DNA from: Friedmanniella luteola
GTDB taxonomy: Bacteria; Actinomycetota; Actinomycetes; Propionibacteriales; Propionibacteriaceae
DNA length: 64,000 nucleotides
Direction of reading: 5' to 3'
Assembly (NCBI RefSeq): GCF_900105065.1
Contig: NZ_LT629749.1
Location: 434,001-498,000 of the forward strand
The translations under genes were made by a program, and so were the position numbers. Below are positions 1 through 10,413 of this stretch, in pieces. Within the stretch, counting starts at the first letter, position 1; each line of letters begins with the position of its first letter. The notes under the pieces are model-generated. The model saw only the letters and a program-made list of their open reading frames with translations. It was not told the origin of the DNA and did no database searches.

Positions 1-677
1 AGCAGCCGCGGCCCGGCGATGGCCCCGTCCTTGGTGACGTGGCCGACGATGATGACCGCCATCCCGCGCCGCTTGGCCACCCGCACCAGGGCTCCGGTCA
101 CCTCGCGCACCTGGGTGATGCCGCCGGGCGAGCCGTCGGCCTCCGCCGTGCCGATCGTCTGCACCGAGTCGAGCACCATCAGGGACGGCGCGACCTCCTC
201 GATGTGGCCCAGCACGGTGCCCAGGTCGGTCTCGGCCGCGAGGTAGAGCTCCTCGGCCAGGGCGTCGGTGCGGTCGGCCCGCAGCCGGACCTGCGCGGCG
301 GACTCCTCGCCGGTGACGTACAGCGTGCGCCGCCCGGCCTTCGCCCACCGGGCCGCCACCTCCAGCAGCAGCGTGGACTTGCCGACGCCGGGCTCCCCGG
401 CCAGCAGCAGGACCGCGCCCGGCACCACCCCGGCGCCCAGCACGCGGTCGAGCTCGCCGACGCCGGTGAGGGTGCGGGCGGCCGCGTCGGCGCTCACCTG
501 GCTGATCGGCACGGCCTTGGCCACCGGGATCGACGAGCGCACCGAGGCCAGCTTGGGCGCACCCTCCTCGACGACGCTGCCCCAGGTCATGCACTCGTTG
601 CACCGGCCGACCCACTTGCCGGAGGTCCACCCGCACTCGGTGCACTTGAACGCGGGACGCGTCGTCGTCTTGGCCAT
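1..677 (-). CDS. radA: DNA repair protein RadA (Sms), 3' part cut by window edge
   Basis: RecA-superfamily ATPase that helps process branched intermediates during homologous recombination and repair. About 225 N-terminal residues are visible; the later KNRFG motif and Lon-like domain would lie outside the window. Seen: a four-cysteine zinc finger (C12, C15, C26, C29, CTEC/CNEC), Walker [10 protein letters not shown] at 94-102, and a Walker B-like LMVLD near residue 150. This combination of zinc finger and RecA fold is diagnostic of RadA. The start is the ATG at 677; a -10-like TACGGT (689-684) ends six bases before it, so the mRNA is probably leaderless. Only the truncation is unusual. Confidence 0.96.
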   Translation of the reverse strand, partial: MAKTTTRPAFKCTECGWTSGKWVGRCNECMTWGSVVEEGAPKLASVRSSIPVAKAVPISQVSADAAARTLTGVGELDRVLGAGVVPGAVLLLAGEPGVGKSTLLLEVAARWAKAGRRTLYVTGEESAAQVRLRADRTDALAEELYLAAETDLGTVLGHIEEVAPSLMVLDSVQTIGTAEADGSPGGITQVREVTGALVRVAKRRGMAVIIVGHVTKDGAIAGPRL

Positions 678-733
678 GGCTGCACCGTAGGCGGCCCCGC
701 TGACAGTTCCGGCCAGGCCGCGCCGCGGTCCGA

Positions 734-1816
734 TCAGGGCCGGGGCAGCCCCGCCGCCAGCTCGAGGACCCGGGCGTTCGCCGCGTCCTCCCCGACGGTG
801 ATCCGCACCCCGTCACCCGGCTCCCCGGCGGCGTAGGGCCGCACGACGACCCCGCCGGCCGCGAAGGCCTCGCCGTGGGCGGCGGTGAGCGGTCCGGACG
901 GCAGCCAGACGAAGTTGCCCTGGGCGGCGGGCACGTCGAAGCCCAGCCCGCGGAGCCCGTCCCGCAGTCCCGCCCGGGCCCGGACCAGGGCGTCGACCCG
1001 CTCCCGCAGCGCCGGCTCGGCGTCGAGGCTGGCGAGCACCGCGGCCTGGGCGGCGACCGAGATCCCGAAGGGCAGCGAGACGGCCCGGACCGCGGCGGCC
1101 AGCGCCGGCTCCGCGACGCAGTAGCCGACCCGGAAGCCCGCCAGCCCGTAGGCCTTGGAGAAGGTCCGCAGCACGGCGACCTGGGGCCGGCCCTGCAGCG
1201 CCTCGAGCCCGCGGACCGCGGCCGGGTCGTCGACGAACTCGACGTAGGCCTCGTCGACCATCACCAGCACGTGCTCCGGCACGGCGTCCAGGAAGTGCTC
1301 GAGCTCGTCGTGGGCGATCGCCGGCCCGGTCGGGTTGTTCGGCGTGCAGAGCATGACCACCCGCGTCGCGGGGGTGATGGCCGCGCGCAGGGCCTCCAGG
1401 TCGTGGACCGCGCCCGGGCCGAGCGGCACGGGGACCGGGGTGGCCCCGGTGATCTGCACGGCGATCGGGTACGCCTCGAAGCTCCGCCAGGCGAAGACCA
1501 CCTCGTCGCCGGGCTCGCAGACGGCGGCCAGCAGGTGGTACAGCACCGCCACCGAGCCGGTGCCGAAGGCGAGGCACTCCGGGGCGACGCCGAGCCGGGC
1601 GCCGACCGCGGCCGCCATCGCCGTGTTGGCCAGGTCCGGGTAGCGGTTCATCCCGGCCACCGCCGCCTCCGTGGCGGCCAGCACGCCGGGCAGCGGCGGG
1701 TACGGGTTCTCGTTGCTGGACAGCTTGTACGCGGGTCCCGCCGCGCCCGTCGGCGCCGGTCGGCCGGGCTTGTAGGCGGGCAGGGCGGCGACGGCAGGGC
1801 GGATGCGGACCGGCAT
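734..1816 (-). CDS. hisC: Histidinol-phosphate / aromatic aminotransferase (HisC family)
   Basis: PLP-dependent class I/II aminotransferase, 360 residues, normal for HisC. It converts imidazole-acetol phosphate to histidinol phosphate, or aromatic keto acids if it is the Pat-type paralogue. Seen: substrate-side motif SSNENPYPP near residue 34, CTPNNPTGP near 160, the VDEAYVEF aspartate near 188, and the Schiff-base lysine in [10 protein letters not shown] near 221. The ATG at 1816 is preferred over the one at 1825, because GGGAGG lies directly against the upstream ATG but 8-9 bases before the inner one. It stands alone, away from any his operon, which fits the secondary aromatic aminotransferase role as well as HisC. 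Sequence alone does not separate the two. Confidence 0.85.
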   Translation of the reverse strand: MPVRIRPAVAALPAYKPGRPAPTGAAGPAYKLSSNENPYPPLPGVLAATEAAVAGMNRYPDLANTAMAAAVGARLGVAPECLAFGTGSVAVLYHLLAAVCEPGDEVVFAWRSFEAYPIAVQITGATPVPVPLGPGAVHDLEALRAAITPATRVVMLCTPNNPTGPAIAHDELEHFLDAVPEHVLVMVDEAYVEFVDDPAAVRGLEALQGRPQVAVLRTFSKAYGLAGFRVGYCVAEPALAAAVRAVSLPFGISVAAQAAVLASLDAEPALRERVDALVRARAGLRDGLRGLGFDVPAAQGNFVWLPSGPLTAAHGEAFAAGGVVVRPYAAGEPGDGVRITVGEDAANARVLELAAGLPRP

Positions 1817-1896
1817 GGCGCCCATCCTCCCAGGACCGCCGGGTGGGACCCCGAGGCGGCAGGACGACGAGACGTCGCACCGACGGCGACGGGACG

Positions 1897-1940
1897 TTGC
1901 ACCAAACGGTTCAGTGTCGTATGGTGAACCACATGGTTCA
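1897..1940 (+). promoter_or_regulatory. Leaderless promoter with self-overlapping operator for the ArsR gene
   Basis: TTGCAC (1897-1902), a 17-base spacer and TATGGT (1920-1925) form a good -35/-10 pair that puts transcription start at about 1932-1933, exactly on the ATG of the regulator. A perfect inverted repeat TGAACC-acat-GGTTCA (1925-1940) spans the -10 end and the start codon, and a further GGTTCA half-site sits at 1908-1913 in the spacer. This is what an autorepressed ArsR-type gene should look like. Binding is inferred. Confidence 0.65.
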
Positions 1941-2268
1941 GTCAGAGGTGCTCGACCGGGCGTTCGCCGCTCTCGCCGACCCGACCCGCCGCGGTGTCCT
2001 GACCCGGCTCGGCGAGGGTCCGGCGACCCTCGGCGAGCTGGCGGCCCCCACCGGGATGACGCTGACCGGTCTGAAGAAGCACGTCCAGGTCCTCGAGGAC
2101 GCGGGCCTGGTCACCACCGCCAAGGTGGGCCGCACCCGGCAGTGCCGGCTCGGCGGCGAACGGCTGGACGAGGCGATGGCCTGGATCAGCCACTACCAGC
2201 GCCTCTGGGAACGTCGCCTCGACGGCCTCGAGGCCTACCTCACCCTCCAGGAAGGAACGACGCCATGA
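1933..2268 (+). CDS. ArsR-family (winged helix) transcriptional regulator
   Basis: Small winged-helix repressor of about 111 residues. The N-terminal LDRAFAALADPTRRGVLTRL and the following TGMTLTGLKKHVQVLEDAGLV recognition region are typical of the ArsR subgroup that is paired with SRPBCC (AHSA1) proteins. No metal-binding cysteines are present, so it is not a metal sensor. The ATG at 1933 matches the predicted transcription start; an in-frame ATG at 1921 would lie inside the -10 box. Its stop overlaps the next ATG (ATGA), so it is co-translated with the SRPBCC gene. Likely autorepressed through the TGAACC/GGTTCA palindrome. The inducing ligand is unknown. Confidence 0.88.
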   Translation: MVQSEVLDRAFAALADPTRRGVLTRLGEGPATLGELAAPTGMTLTGLKKHVQVLEDAGLVTTAKVGRTRQCRLGGERLDEAMAWISHYQRLWERRLDGLEAYLTLQEGTTP

Positions 2269-2732
2269 GCACTGCCCGTACCGACGAGGGGCTCGCCCTC
2301 CGGCTCAGCCGACAGCTCCCCGCCCGCCCCGAGGTGGTCTTCGACGCCTACACCGACGCCGAGCAGCAGAAGATCTGGTTCGCCATCCTCGACACCGAGC
2401 CCGGGGTCGTCGAGATCGAGGTCGACCTCCGCGTCGGCGGCCGGCAGACCGCCGTCTGGGGCCCCGACCGCGACACCCTGTTCCGCGAGACCCAGACCTT
2501 CCTGGAGATCGACCGGCCGCACCGCCTGGTCACCGAGTCGGTCGGCTCCGACCCGGAGGGGTCGACGCTGACCACCCGCATCGAGGTGACCTTCGAGTCG
2601 GTCGACGGCGGCACCCTGATGACCGTGGTGCAGAGCGGGTTCCCGACGCCGGAGGCCCGCGACTTCTTCGCCACCCACGCCTGGGTGGGGGCCTTCGACC
2701 GGATCGAGGCCTACCTGGCGCAGCGCCCGTGA
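2265..2732 (+). CDS. SRPBCC / AHSA1-family START-like protein
   Basis: 155-residue protein of the activator-of-Hsp90-ATPase-1-like SRPBCC fold, a helix-grip barrel that binds hydrophobic ligands. Typical features are the N-terminal RQLPARPEVVFDAYTDAEQQ and a C-terminal amphipathic helix (FDRIEAYLAQ). The function is unassigned; in this very common arrangement the SRPBCC protein is the target of the ArsR regulator encoded just upstream. It overlaps both neighbours by four bases (ATGA upstream, GTGA downstream), so three genes form one tight operon. The substrate cannot be read from the sequence. Confidence 0.85.
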   Translation: MSTARTDEGLALRLSRQLPARPEVVFDAYTDAEQQKIWFAILDTEPGVVEIEVDLRVGGRQTAVWGPDRDTLFRETQTFLEIDRPHRLVTESVGSDPEGSTLTTRIEVTFESVDGGTLMTVVQSGFPTPEARDFFATHAWVGAFDRIEAYLAQRP

Positions 2733-3169
2733 GCGCGGCCGTGGCGGGCGCCGTCACGGCTCCCGGCCGCGTGCCGGTCCGGACGGCCCTCGGGGTCGTC
2801 GCGGTGGCGGTGCTGGTGGCGGTGGCCGCGGACCTCGCCCTCTACGGCCTCGGCCGGGCCGCCGGCGGGAGCTTCGTGTTCACCGCCCCGGCCGGGGCCA
2901 CCCGGGTGGACGCGGCGACCGTGGCCGGGTTCGCGGCGCTGCCGCTGCTGGTCGGGCTGGCGCTCGCGGTGCTGCTGGCCCGCCGCTGGCCGCGGGTGCT
3001 GGGCGTCGGCCAGGTGGCGGCGCCGGTGCTCGCTCTGGGCACCGTCCCGCTGATGACCCTGCCGGCCGACCTCGACGCGGTCAGCACGGTCGCGCTGGCC
3101 CTGGGCCACGTCGTGCTGGTCCCGGTCAGCGTGCTCGCGCTGCGGGCGCTGCGCGGCGACCCGGGCTAG
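2729..3169 (+). CDS. Four-helix membrane protein (DUF6069-like)
   Basis: 146-residue integral membrane protein with four predicted hydrophobic helices at about 18-41, 60-85, 92-110 and 116-137. It has no catalytic motif. The spacing and the Ala/Val/Leu-rich helices resemble the DUF6069 family found across actinobacteria, often beside ArsR or SRPBCC genes. The GTG start overlaps the preceding stop (GTGA). Its 3' end overlaps the converging VOC gene by four bases. Function unknown; it may be a membrane partner or merely an operon passenger. Confidence 0.7.
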   Translation: MSAAVAGAVTAPGRVPVRTALGVVAVAVLVAVAADLALYGLGRAAGGSFVFTAPAGATRVDAATVAGFAALPLLVGLALAVLLARRWPRVLGVGQVAAPVLALGTVPLMTLPADLDAVSTVALALGHVVLVPVSVLALRALRGDPG

Positions 3170-3810
3170 ATCCGCACCTCGCCCCGCGGGGTGCTGAACA
3201 GTGCCGCGCTCAGGCCGGGCTGGCCGTTCGGGGCGATCCAGTCGACGTCCACGTCGAGCAGGATCGTGTCCGAGCGGCCACCCAGCCAGTCGTCGACCCG
3301 CTCGCGGTCGCCGGCGATCTCGATCTTCAGCAGCTCGACCTCCCGGCCCCCGTGCGAGGGGTGCACGGACGGGTCGCTCCGCCAGCGGACGAAGAAGGGG
3401 AGCTGCGGGTCCGACTGCAGGCCCTTGATGCCCAGCTGCTGCCACTCCAGCCGGGTGCCGTCCTCCAGCACCCGGTGACCCTCCACCGCGGCGCGGCCCA
3501 GCCGCTCCTCGACGGGGGCGATGTCGTCGACGGCGACCACCCAGCCCAGCCAGCCACCGCCGTCCTCGGACCGGGCGCGGACGGCCTGGCCGAACGGGGC
3601 CTTGTCGGCGGCGGGGTGGTCCAGGACCTCCACCACCTCCAGGTACTGGCCGTCGGTCATCGGCAGGATCTTGTTGCGGGTGCCGAACCGGGGGTGGAAG
3701 CCGCCCTCGCGGAAGGGCACCCCCAGCAGGGCGCTGAGCCGCTGCGTCGTCGCGTCGAGCCCTTCGGGCCCGACGGCGAACGACAGGTGGTCAAGGTGCA
3801 TGGGGCTCAT
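3166..3810 (-). CDS. VOC-fold protein (glyoxalase-like domain)
   Basis: 214 residues with the N-terminal [22 protein letters not shown] typical of a glyoxalase_3-like vicinal-oxygen-chelate protein. The repeated beta-alpha-beta modules each start with a histidine or acidic residue able to bind a metal, but I cannot assign a substrate. The start is taken at ATG 3810, preceded by GGTGAGG; ATG 3801 is an alternative. It lies 20 bases downstream of the cysteine-rich gene at 3831-4616 on the same strand and probably shares its transcript. It ends head-on against the DUF6069-like gene with a 4-base overlap. Confidence 0.75.
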   Translation of the reverse strand: MSPMHLDHLSFAVGPEGLDATTQRLSALLGVPFREGGFHPRFGTRNKILPMTDGQYLEVVEVLDHPAADKAPFGQAVRARSEDGGGWLGWVVAVDDIAPVEERLGRAAVEGHRVLEDGTRLEWQQLGIKGLQSDPQLPFFVRWRSDPSVHPSHGGREVELLKIEIAGDRERVDDWLGGRSDTILLDVDVDWIAPNGQPGLSAALFSTPRGEVRI

Positions 3811-3830
3811 CGTGCCTCACCCCCGCAGAA

Positions 3831-4616
3831 TCACGAACCGGGCCCGGACGGGCGCGCGGGGTCGGCGGCGTGCCGCAGCAACGGGCTGCGCCGGCTGTCG
3901 AAGTCCTCGCAGTAGGTGACGAGCAGGGCGTAGGCCGGCGCACCCATGAGGGCGACGAGCTCGTCGCGGCTCGACCGGTAGACCGGTTCCGGTCCGACGT
4001 GGGCCTCGGTGTTGGAGGTGCAGTACCAGTCCAGGTCGTGCCCGCCCGGCCCCCAGCCGTCGCGGCCGTACTCCCCGATGGACACCTCCGTGTAGGTGCT
4101 GTCGTCGGTCCGGGTGACGGCCCGGTACTGCCGCCGCAGCGGCAGCTGCCAGCAGACGTCGGGCTTGGTCTCGGTGATCGGCCGGCCCTCGTCGAGGGCG
4201 AGCCGGTGCAGGGCGCAGCCGGTGCCGGCGGCGAAGCCGGGCCGGTTGAGGAAGACGCACGCCCCGTCGACGACCCGGGTCTTGCGGCCGGGCGACTCAC
4301 CCTCGGCCACCGACTCCGCGCCCTCCAGCTCGGCCCAGCCGCCCGCGCCCTGGGCGTGCAGCTGCCAGACGTCCGGGGTCAGCCGGCCCACCGCCGCCGC
4401 CACCCGGGACTCGTCGTCCGCGTCGGCGAAGTGCGCGCCCAGGGTGCAGCAGCCGTCGTCGGGCCGGTCGGCGTAGATCCCCTGGCAGCCCTGGCCGAAG
4501 ATGCAGGTCCAGCGCGAGGTGAGCCAGGTGAGGTCGCAGTGGAACACCTGGTCGTCGTCCGCCGGGTCGGTGAAGTCCACGAAGGCGCGGGGGAAGCCGA
4601 TCAGCACTTCGGGCAC
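3831..4616 (-). CDS. Conserved cysteine-rich protein of unknown function
   Basis: 261-residue soluble protein that I do not recognise with certainty. The N-terminal half has clustered cysteines ([19 protein letters not shown] followed by [11 protein letters not shown]), and further ones occur in TGCALH and DVCWQ. That pattern suits a zinc- or iron-binding or Fe-S role, somewhat like YkgJ/DUF3109-type cysteine clusters, but this is inference. There is no signal peptide or membrane helix. The GTG start at 4616 follows TAGGCT (4629-4624) by seven bases, suggesting a leaderless transcript divergent from the isomerase gene. The VOC gene follows in the same direction. Confidence 0.75.
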   Translation of the reverse strand: MPEVLIGFPRAFVDFTDPADDDQVFHCDLTWLTSRWTCIFGQGCQGIYADRPDDGCCTLGAHFADADDESRVAAAVGRLTPDVWQLHAQGAGGWAELEGAESVAEGESPGRKTRVVDGACVFLNRPGFAAGTGCALHRLALDEGRPITETKPDVCWQLPLRRQYRAVTRTDDSTYTEVSIGEYGRDGWGPGGHDLDWYCTSNTEAHVGPEPVYRSSRDELVALMGAPAYALLVTYCEDFDSRRSPLLRHAADPARPSGPGS

Positions 4617-4727
4617 GGTGGCCAGCCTAGGGGCCGGCCGGCGCGCCCCGAGCCGGCCCCGGGAGGTCCCCGGGCCGAGCCCGTGGGCCTGGCCCGGCGA
4701 TCGGTCGCGCGCACTACGCTGGGGGGC

Positions 4728-5612
4728 GTGCCTGACGACGCCGAGCCCTCCGCGGGCCCCTCCGGTGAGCAGGTGAGGGTCCCGTCCGCCAAGATCGGCC
4801 TCTCCACCTCCTCCGTCTACCCCGAGACCACCGCCAGCGGCTTCGAGCTGGCCCGCCGCCTCGGCTACGACGGCGTCGAGGTGATGGTGGGCATCGACCC
4901 GGTCGCCGCCGACATCGACGCGGTCGAGAAGCTCCGCGACTACCACGGCATCCCGGTGCTGGCCATCCACGCGCCCTGCCTGCTGATCACCCAGCGGGTC
5001 TGGGGCACCGACCCGTGGGCGAAGCTCGAGCGCTCGGCCGAGGCCGCGCACCGCCTCGACGCCGACGTGGTCGTCGTGCACCCGCCGTTCCGCTGGCAGC
5101 GCGAGTACGCCCGGAACTTCGTCGACGGCATCCGCCGGCTCACCGAGAGCACCGGCATCCTGTTCTGCGTCGAGAACATGTACCCGTGGCGGACGCCGGC
5201 AGGGGAGCTCAAGGCCTACGTGCCGGGCTGGGACCCCACCGAGCTCGACTACGCCGACCTGACGCTCGACTTCTCCCACGCCTCCACCGCCGGCCAGCAG
5301 TCGCTGGACCTGGCCCGGGCCTGGGGCGACCGGCTGCGGCACGTCCACCTGACCGACGGCAGCGGGTCGGTGAAGGACGAGCACCTGGTGCCCGGCCGCG
5401 GCGACCAGCACGCCGGCGCGGTGCTCGAGCACCTGGCCGAGCAGAACTTCTCGGGTCACGTCGTGCTGGAGCTGAACTCGCGGAAGAACCCGACCCGGGC
5501 CAGCCGCGAGGAGGACCTCGCCGAGTCGCTGGCCTTCGCCCGGCTCCACCTGGCCGCGCCCGCGCAGCCGTCCTTCGCCACCGACGGCGGCGGGACCACC
5601 GAGAGCCTCTAG
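4728..5612 (+). CDS. Sugar phosphate isomerase/epimerase-like TIM barrel
   Basis: 294-residue member of the xylose isomerase-like/AP-endonuclease 2 TIM-barrel superfamily. Typical strand-end motifs are [65 protein letters not shown] and HVVLELNSR, with the His/Glu/Asp residues that bind metals in this fold. The exact reaction is unknown; it may be a sugar isomerase or an endonuclease IV relative. The GTG at 4728 is chosen because TACGCT (4715-4720) lies seven bases upstream, giving a leaderless start. It ends with a 4-base overlap against the converging hydrolase gene. Confidence 0.82.
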   Translation: MPDDAEPSAGPSGEQVRVPSAKIGLSTSSVYPETTASGFELARRLGYDGVEVMVGIDPVAADIDAVEKLRDYHGIPVLAIHAPCLLITQRVWGTDPWAKLERSAEAAHRLDADVVVVHPPFRWQREYARNFVDGIRRLTESTGILFCVENMYPWRTPAGELKAYVPGWDPTELDYADLTLDFSHASTAGQQSLDLARAWGDRLRHVHLTDGSGSVKDEHLVPGRGDQHAGAVLEHLAEQNFSGHVVLELNSRKNPTRASREEDLAESLAFARLHLAAPAQPSFATDGGGTTESL

Positions 5613-6247
5613 CGCTCCGGGGCCCGGGTGGCCACGAGCCCGGCCAGCCGCTCCGGCGACCTCGCGACCCAGCCGGGTCCGGCGTCGTCGAGGGGCACCA
5701 GACGGCCCGCCGGCAGGGCCGCCGCGAGCCGGGCGGCCGCCCACCGGTCGAGCGGGTCGCGGCGCCCCCAGGCCACCCGGCTCGGCTGCGGGACCCGGGC
5801 GGCGAGGGGGCGGACGTCCTGCGGCCGGACCAGGTCGAGGGTCTGCAGCAGCAGCCGCTCTGGCGCGTGCAGCCGCTGCAGGACCGCGAGCGGCAGCAGG
5901 TCGGCCGCCGCCCGGTGCAGCACCAGGACCGGGCGCGGTCCCGACGGCCGGCGTCCGGTGGCGAGCACCAGCCCGGCCACCCGGTCCCCGGCCTCGGCGG
6001 CCACCCGGAGCGCCAGCACGGCGCCGCTGCCCACGCCGCACAGCACGACCGGCGAGCTGGTGCGCCCCAGCGCGGCGCCGGCCTCCGCGGCCGGGGCGGC
6101 GAGCAGGTCCGGCGCCGTCCGGTCGATCGCCCAGCCGGGCGCGGTCACCGGGCCGACGAGGGCCAGGGCCGCGCGCAGGCCGTCGACGTCGGCCGTCCGG
6201 GCCAGCGGGCTGGTCAGCAGCAGGATCGCCGGGCCCGCGGCGGTCAC
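5609..6247 (-). CDS. Small alpha/beta-hydrolase-like protein
   Basis: 212-residue protein with an alpha/beta-hydrolase outline. It starts with a hydrophobic strand ([10 protein letters not shown]), contains a nucleophile-elbow-like [11 protein letters not shown] segment near residue 75, and has [11 protein letters not shown] where the acidic residue of the triad often lies. The elbow serine (GVGSG) is present, but a convincing C-terminal catalytic histidine is not (the end reads [16 protein letters not shown]), so catalytic activity is doubtful. The GTG start overlaps the stop of the CPBP protease gene (GTGA), making a two-gene operon. Function not assignable. Confidence 0.65.
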   Translation of the reverse strand: MTAAGPAILLLTSPLARTADVDGLRAALALVGPVTAPGWAIDRTAPDLLAAPAAEAGAALGRTSSPVVLCGVGSGAVLALRVAAEAGDRVAGLVLATGRRPSGPRPVLVLHRAAADLLPLAVLQRLHAPERLLLQTLDLVRPQDVRPLAARVPQPSRVAWGRRDPLDRWAAARLAAALPAGRLVPLDDAGPGWVARSPERLAGLVATRAPER

Positions 6248-6990
6248 AACCAGCCCACGTGCGGGGCGACCAGCGCGTAGCCGACGAAGGCGACGACGTC
6301 GAGCAGGGTGTGCGCGACGACCAGCGGCCCCACCCGTCGCCATCGGAGGTGCACGAGCCCGAAGACCAGCCCCATGATGAGGTTGCCGACGAAGCCGCCG
6401 AACCCCTGGTACAGGTGGTACGAGCCGCGGATCCCGGCGCTGAGCAGCAGCACCACCCACGGCTGCCAGCCCAGCTGGCGGAGCCGGGTGAAGAGGAAGC
6501 CGATCATCACGACCTCCTCGAGGGCGGCGTTCTGGAACGCCGAGAGCACCAGGACGGGGATCGTCCACCAGGCCCCCGCCAGGGCCGAGGCCTGGACGTC
6601 GGTGTTGAGGCCGAGGGCGCGCGCGCCGAGGTAGAGCCCCAGGCCCGGGATGCCGATCACCGCCGCCAGCACCGCACCGGCGCCGAGGTCGAAGCGGGGC
6701 CGCCGCAGGTCGAAGCCGATCAGGGCGCCGGCGGGCCGGTGCGTCAGGTCGAGCAGGTACAGCACCAGCAGCACGGGCACGAAGGCGAAGGCGATGTTGG
6801 CCAGCTGGTAGGCCAGGTCCAGCCAGGGCCGGTCCGGCGTCGTCGACGCGTTGAGGGTGGAGGTCTGCGCCGAGAGGGGCACCTCCCGGGTCAGCCGCTC
6901 GATGATCCGCAGGACGGCGTAGACGGCCGACTGGCCCAGCGAGAGCGCCAGCACCAGCACCACCTCGCGGCCGATCCGGGTCCGGTCCAT
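6244..6990 (-). CDS. CPBP (CAAX/Abi) family intramembrane protease-like protein
   Basis: 248 residues with about eight hydrophobic segments. The abortive-infection/CAAX-protease signature is visible: paired glutamates in [17 protein letters not shown], a second conserved block [18 protein letters not shown], and a third with HTLLD. In most family members the first motif reads EExxxR; here the arginine position is glycine, so it may be a divergent or inactive member. ATG 6990 is chosen because GGGGTGG lies about seven bases upstream; GTG 7017 is an alternative. The downstream hydrolase-like gene is translationally coupled. Confidence 0.8.
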   Translation of the reverse strand: MDRTRIGREVVLVLALSLGQSAVYAVLRIIERLTREVPLSAQTSTLNASTTPDRPWLDLAYQLANIAFAFVPVLLVLYLLDLTHRPAGALIGFDLRRPRFDLGAGAVLAAVIGIPGLGLYLGARALGLNTDVQASALAGAWWTIPVLVLSAFQNAALEEVVMIGFLFTRLRQLGWQPWVVLLLSAGIRGSYHLYQGFGGFVGNLIMGLVFGLVHLRWRRVGPLVVAHTLLDVVAFVGYALVAPHVGWL

Positions 6991-7158
6991 GGTCGCCACC
7001 CCGGGCTGCGCGCTCACCGGACCATCTTGCCCCGGCCACCCGGGCGCCCCGAGGCGGTCAGCACGGGAGAACTTCTCGTGTCCCCGGGCCTGGAGGCCCC
7101 GCGGACGGGAAGATCCACGGCCTGGAAGTCGGTCCTCGAGTCCGCGGGGAGGTCTTAG

Positions 7159-8211
<1,053 letters not shown>

Positions 8212-8216
8212 GCGCC

Positions 8217-9092
8217 GTGACGTCCACCGGGGCGGTCCTCGACGACGGCGTCGGACTGCCCGGCGGCGGGCTGCGGCTCGCCATCCTCGGCGCCGGGGTG
8301 ATGGGGGAGACCGTGCTGTCCGGCCTGGTCCGGGCCGGCTGGACGCCCGACCGGATCCTCGCCACCGACCGTCGGCCGCAGCGGCAGCTGGAGCTGACCG
8401 CCCGGTACGGCATCACCATGTGCGAGAACGGGGAGGCGGCGGCCGCCGTCGACACCGTCGTCCTCGTGGTCAAGCCGCAGGACATGGCCGACCTGCTGGC
8501 CGAGATCGCGCCCGCGCTCCGGCCCGGCACGCTCGTCGTGTCCCTCGCGGCCGGGGTCGACACGGCCTCCATCGAGGCGGTGCTGCCGGCCGGCACCCCC
8601 GTCGTCCGGGTCATGCCGAACACCCCCGCGCAGGTCGACGAGGGGATGGCGGCCATCTCACCCGGCTCGGCGAGCACCGACGAGCACCTCGACCGGGTGA
8701 CCGAGATCCTCTCGGCCACGGGGCGCGTGGTCACCCTGCCCGAGCGGTACCAGGACGCGGTGACCGCGATCTCCGGCTCCGGCCCGGCCTACCTGTTCTT
8801 CGTCGTCGAGGCGATGATCGAGGCCGGGGTGCACCTCGGCCTGCCCCGTGACACCGCCACGGAGCTGGTGGTGCAGACGATGCTCGGCTCGGCGAAGCTG
8901 CTGCGCGAGACCGGGGAGCACCCGACCGTGCTCCGCGAGCGGGTCACCTCCCCGGGCGGCACCACGGCCGCCGCCGTCCGCCAGCTGGAGGACCACAAGG
9001 TGCGGGCCGCGTTCCTCAGCGCGATCGAGGCCGCCCGCGACCGCAGCCGGGACCTGGCCGAGGCCGCCCGGCAGCCCGGGACCCGGCCGTGA
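8217..9092 (+). CDS. proC: Pyrroline-5-carboxylate reductase
   Basis: 291-residue NAD(P)H-dependent enzyme for the last step of proline synthesis. Seen: the N-terminal dinucleotide motif LAILGAGVMGE after a roughly 18-residue extension, VRVMPNTPAQVDEG in the middle, and the C-terminal family signature around SGSGPAY and TSPGGTTAAAVRQLE. The GTG start at 8217 follows asd closely, and the stop overlaps the next GTG. In M. tuberculosis the same gene precedes a BldC-like regulator and bS22, and that neighbourhood is partly kept here. Confidence 0.95.
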   Translation: MTSTGAVLDDGVGLPGGGLRLAILGAGVMGETVLSGLVRAGWTPDRILATDRRPQRQLELTARYGITMCENGEAAAAVDTVVLVVKPQDMADLLAEIAPALRPGTLVVSLAAGVDTASIEAVLPAGTPVVRVMPNTPAQVDEGMAAISPGSASTDEHLDRVTEILSATGRVVTLPERYQDAVTAISGSGPAYLFFVVEAMIEAGVHLGLPRDTATELVVQTMLGSAKLLRETGEHPTVLRERVTSPGGTTAAAVRQLEDHKVRAAFLSAIEAARDRSRDLAEAARQPGTRP

Positions 9093-10231
9093 GGGGCCGG
9101 CTGGTCCACTCCGAGGACCTCAGCCGCTACGACTTCGGCAGCGACCACCCGATGGCGCCGGGCCGGGTCCGCAACACCGTCGAGCTGGCCCGCCAGCTGG
9201 GCGTGCTGGACCGCCTCGACGTCGTCCCGCCGCCGCCCGTCGACCTCGAGCTGCTGGCCAAGGTGCACGACCCGGCCTACATCGCGGCGGTCCAGCGCGG
9301 GGTGCCGGACGCGGAGTTCGGCCTGGGGACCAGCGACAACCCGGTCTTCGAGGGCATGCACGACATCGCGGCCCTGGTCACGTCGGCCAGCGTCGAGGCC
9401 GCCCGCAGCGTCTGGTCGGGCGAGGCCCTCCGGGCCAGCAACATCAGCGGCGGGCTGCACCACGCCATGCCGCGCGCGACGAGCGGGTTCTGCGTCTACA
9501 ACGACATCGCGGTGGCCATCCGCTGGCTGCTCGACGCGGGCTGCGAGCGGGTGGCCTACGTCGACGTCGACGTCCACCACGGCGACGGCGTGCAGGCGAT
9601 CTTCTACGACGACCCGCGCGTGCTCACCGTCAGCCTGCACGAGACGCCCGCCTGCCTGTTCCCGGGCACCGGGTTCCCCGACGAGATCGGCGGGCCGGGC
9701 GCCGAGGGCACCGCGGTGAACGTCGCCCTGCCCCCGGGCACCACGGACGCCGGCTGGCTGCGGGCCTTCCACGCCGTCGTCCCGGACGTGCTGGCGGCGT
9801 TCAAGCCGACCGTCCTGGTGACCCAGCACGGCTGCGACTCCCACGAGCACGACCCGCTGGCCGACCTGGACCTGTCCCTCGACGGGCAGCGCGCCTCCTA
9901 CCTGGCGCTCGCCGAGCTCGCGGACCAGCACTGCGAGGGACGCTGGGTGTCCACCGGCGGGGGCGGCTACGCGCTGCTGCACGTCGTCCCCCGGGCCTGG
10001 ACGCACCTGCTGGCCATCGTCAGCGGGGAGCCGGTGCCGCCCGCGACCCCGACGCCGCAGGCCTGGCGCGACGCGATCGGGCCGTGGGCGCCCACCTCCA
10101 TGTCCGACGGCGCGGACGCCGCCTGGACGTCGTTCGAGGACGGCATCAACCCCGAGAGCCGGGTCGACCAGGCCATCCTCGCCACCCGCCGGGCCGTGTA
10201 CCCCGAGCTGGGTCTTGACCCCGGTCTCTGA
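9089..10231 (+). CDS. acuC: AcuC-type acetoin utilization / histone deacetylase family protein
   Basis: 380-residue zinc-dependent deacetylase of the class I/II HDAC fold, likely acting on acetylated lysines such as those of acetyl-CoA synthetase. Seen: the catalytic histidine pair GGLHHA (124-125), zinc ligands in VDVDVHHGDGVQ (D161, H163), the HETP region, QHGCDSHEHDPL carrying the later aspartate ligand, and the glycine-rich STGGGGYA. The GTG overlaps the proC stop. The long space after it (10232-10413) suggests it ends the asd-proC-acuC transcript. Confidence 0.85.
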   Translation: MRGRLVHSEDLSRYDFGSDHPMAPGRVRNTVELARQLGVLDRLDVVPPPPVDLELLAKVHDPAYIAAVQRGVPDAEFGLGTSDNPVFEGMHDIAALVTSASVEAARSVWSGEALRASNISGGLHHAMPRATSGFCVYNDIAVAIRWLLDAGCERVAYVDVDVHHGDGVQAIFYDDPRVLTVSLHETPACLFPGTGFPDEIGGPGAEGTAVNVALPPGTTDAGWLRAFHAVVPDVLAAFKPTVLVTQHGCDSHEHDPLADLDLSLDGQRASYLALAELADQHCEGRWVSTGGGGYALLHVVPRAWTHLLAIVSGEPVPPATPTPQAWRDAIGPWAPTSMSDGADAAWTSFEDGINPESRVDQAILATRRAVYPELGLDPGL

Positions 10232-10413
10232 CCCCTCGGAGACCGGTGAGCGCGAAGTGTGCGTCTCGATTCGAGCACGGTCAACTATTGACGCGGCGTG
10301 TCGTCCTGTGAGTCGAAACTCGTACTATCGCTGACGCCCCTCCAACCACTAGCCTCACTGCAGTACCCGGCACCGCGCGCTGCGCGAGGCGGGCCGACAG
10401 AGATGGGTGTGGC
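10232..10413 (+). promoter_or_regulatory. Intergenic leader/promoter region of the bldC-like gene
   Basis: 182 bases that are clearly less GC-rich than the neighbours. A good -10 TACTAT lies at 10323-10328, leaving a leader of about 80 bases; no strong -35 is seen at 17-18 bases. Two small dyads are present: TCAA-cta-TTGA (10281-10291) and GAGT-cgaa-ACTC (10310-10321), the latter just upstream of the -10. They could be regulator sites, but this is inference only. Confidence 0.45.

Noticed and set aside
10310-10321. GAGT-cgaa-ACTC dyad as a BldC or sigma-factor site
   Set aside because: Arms of four bases are too short to claim; kept only as a note in the leader description.
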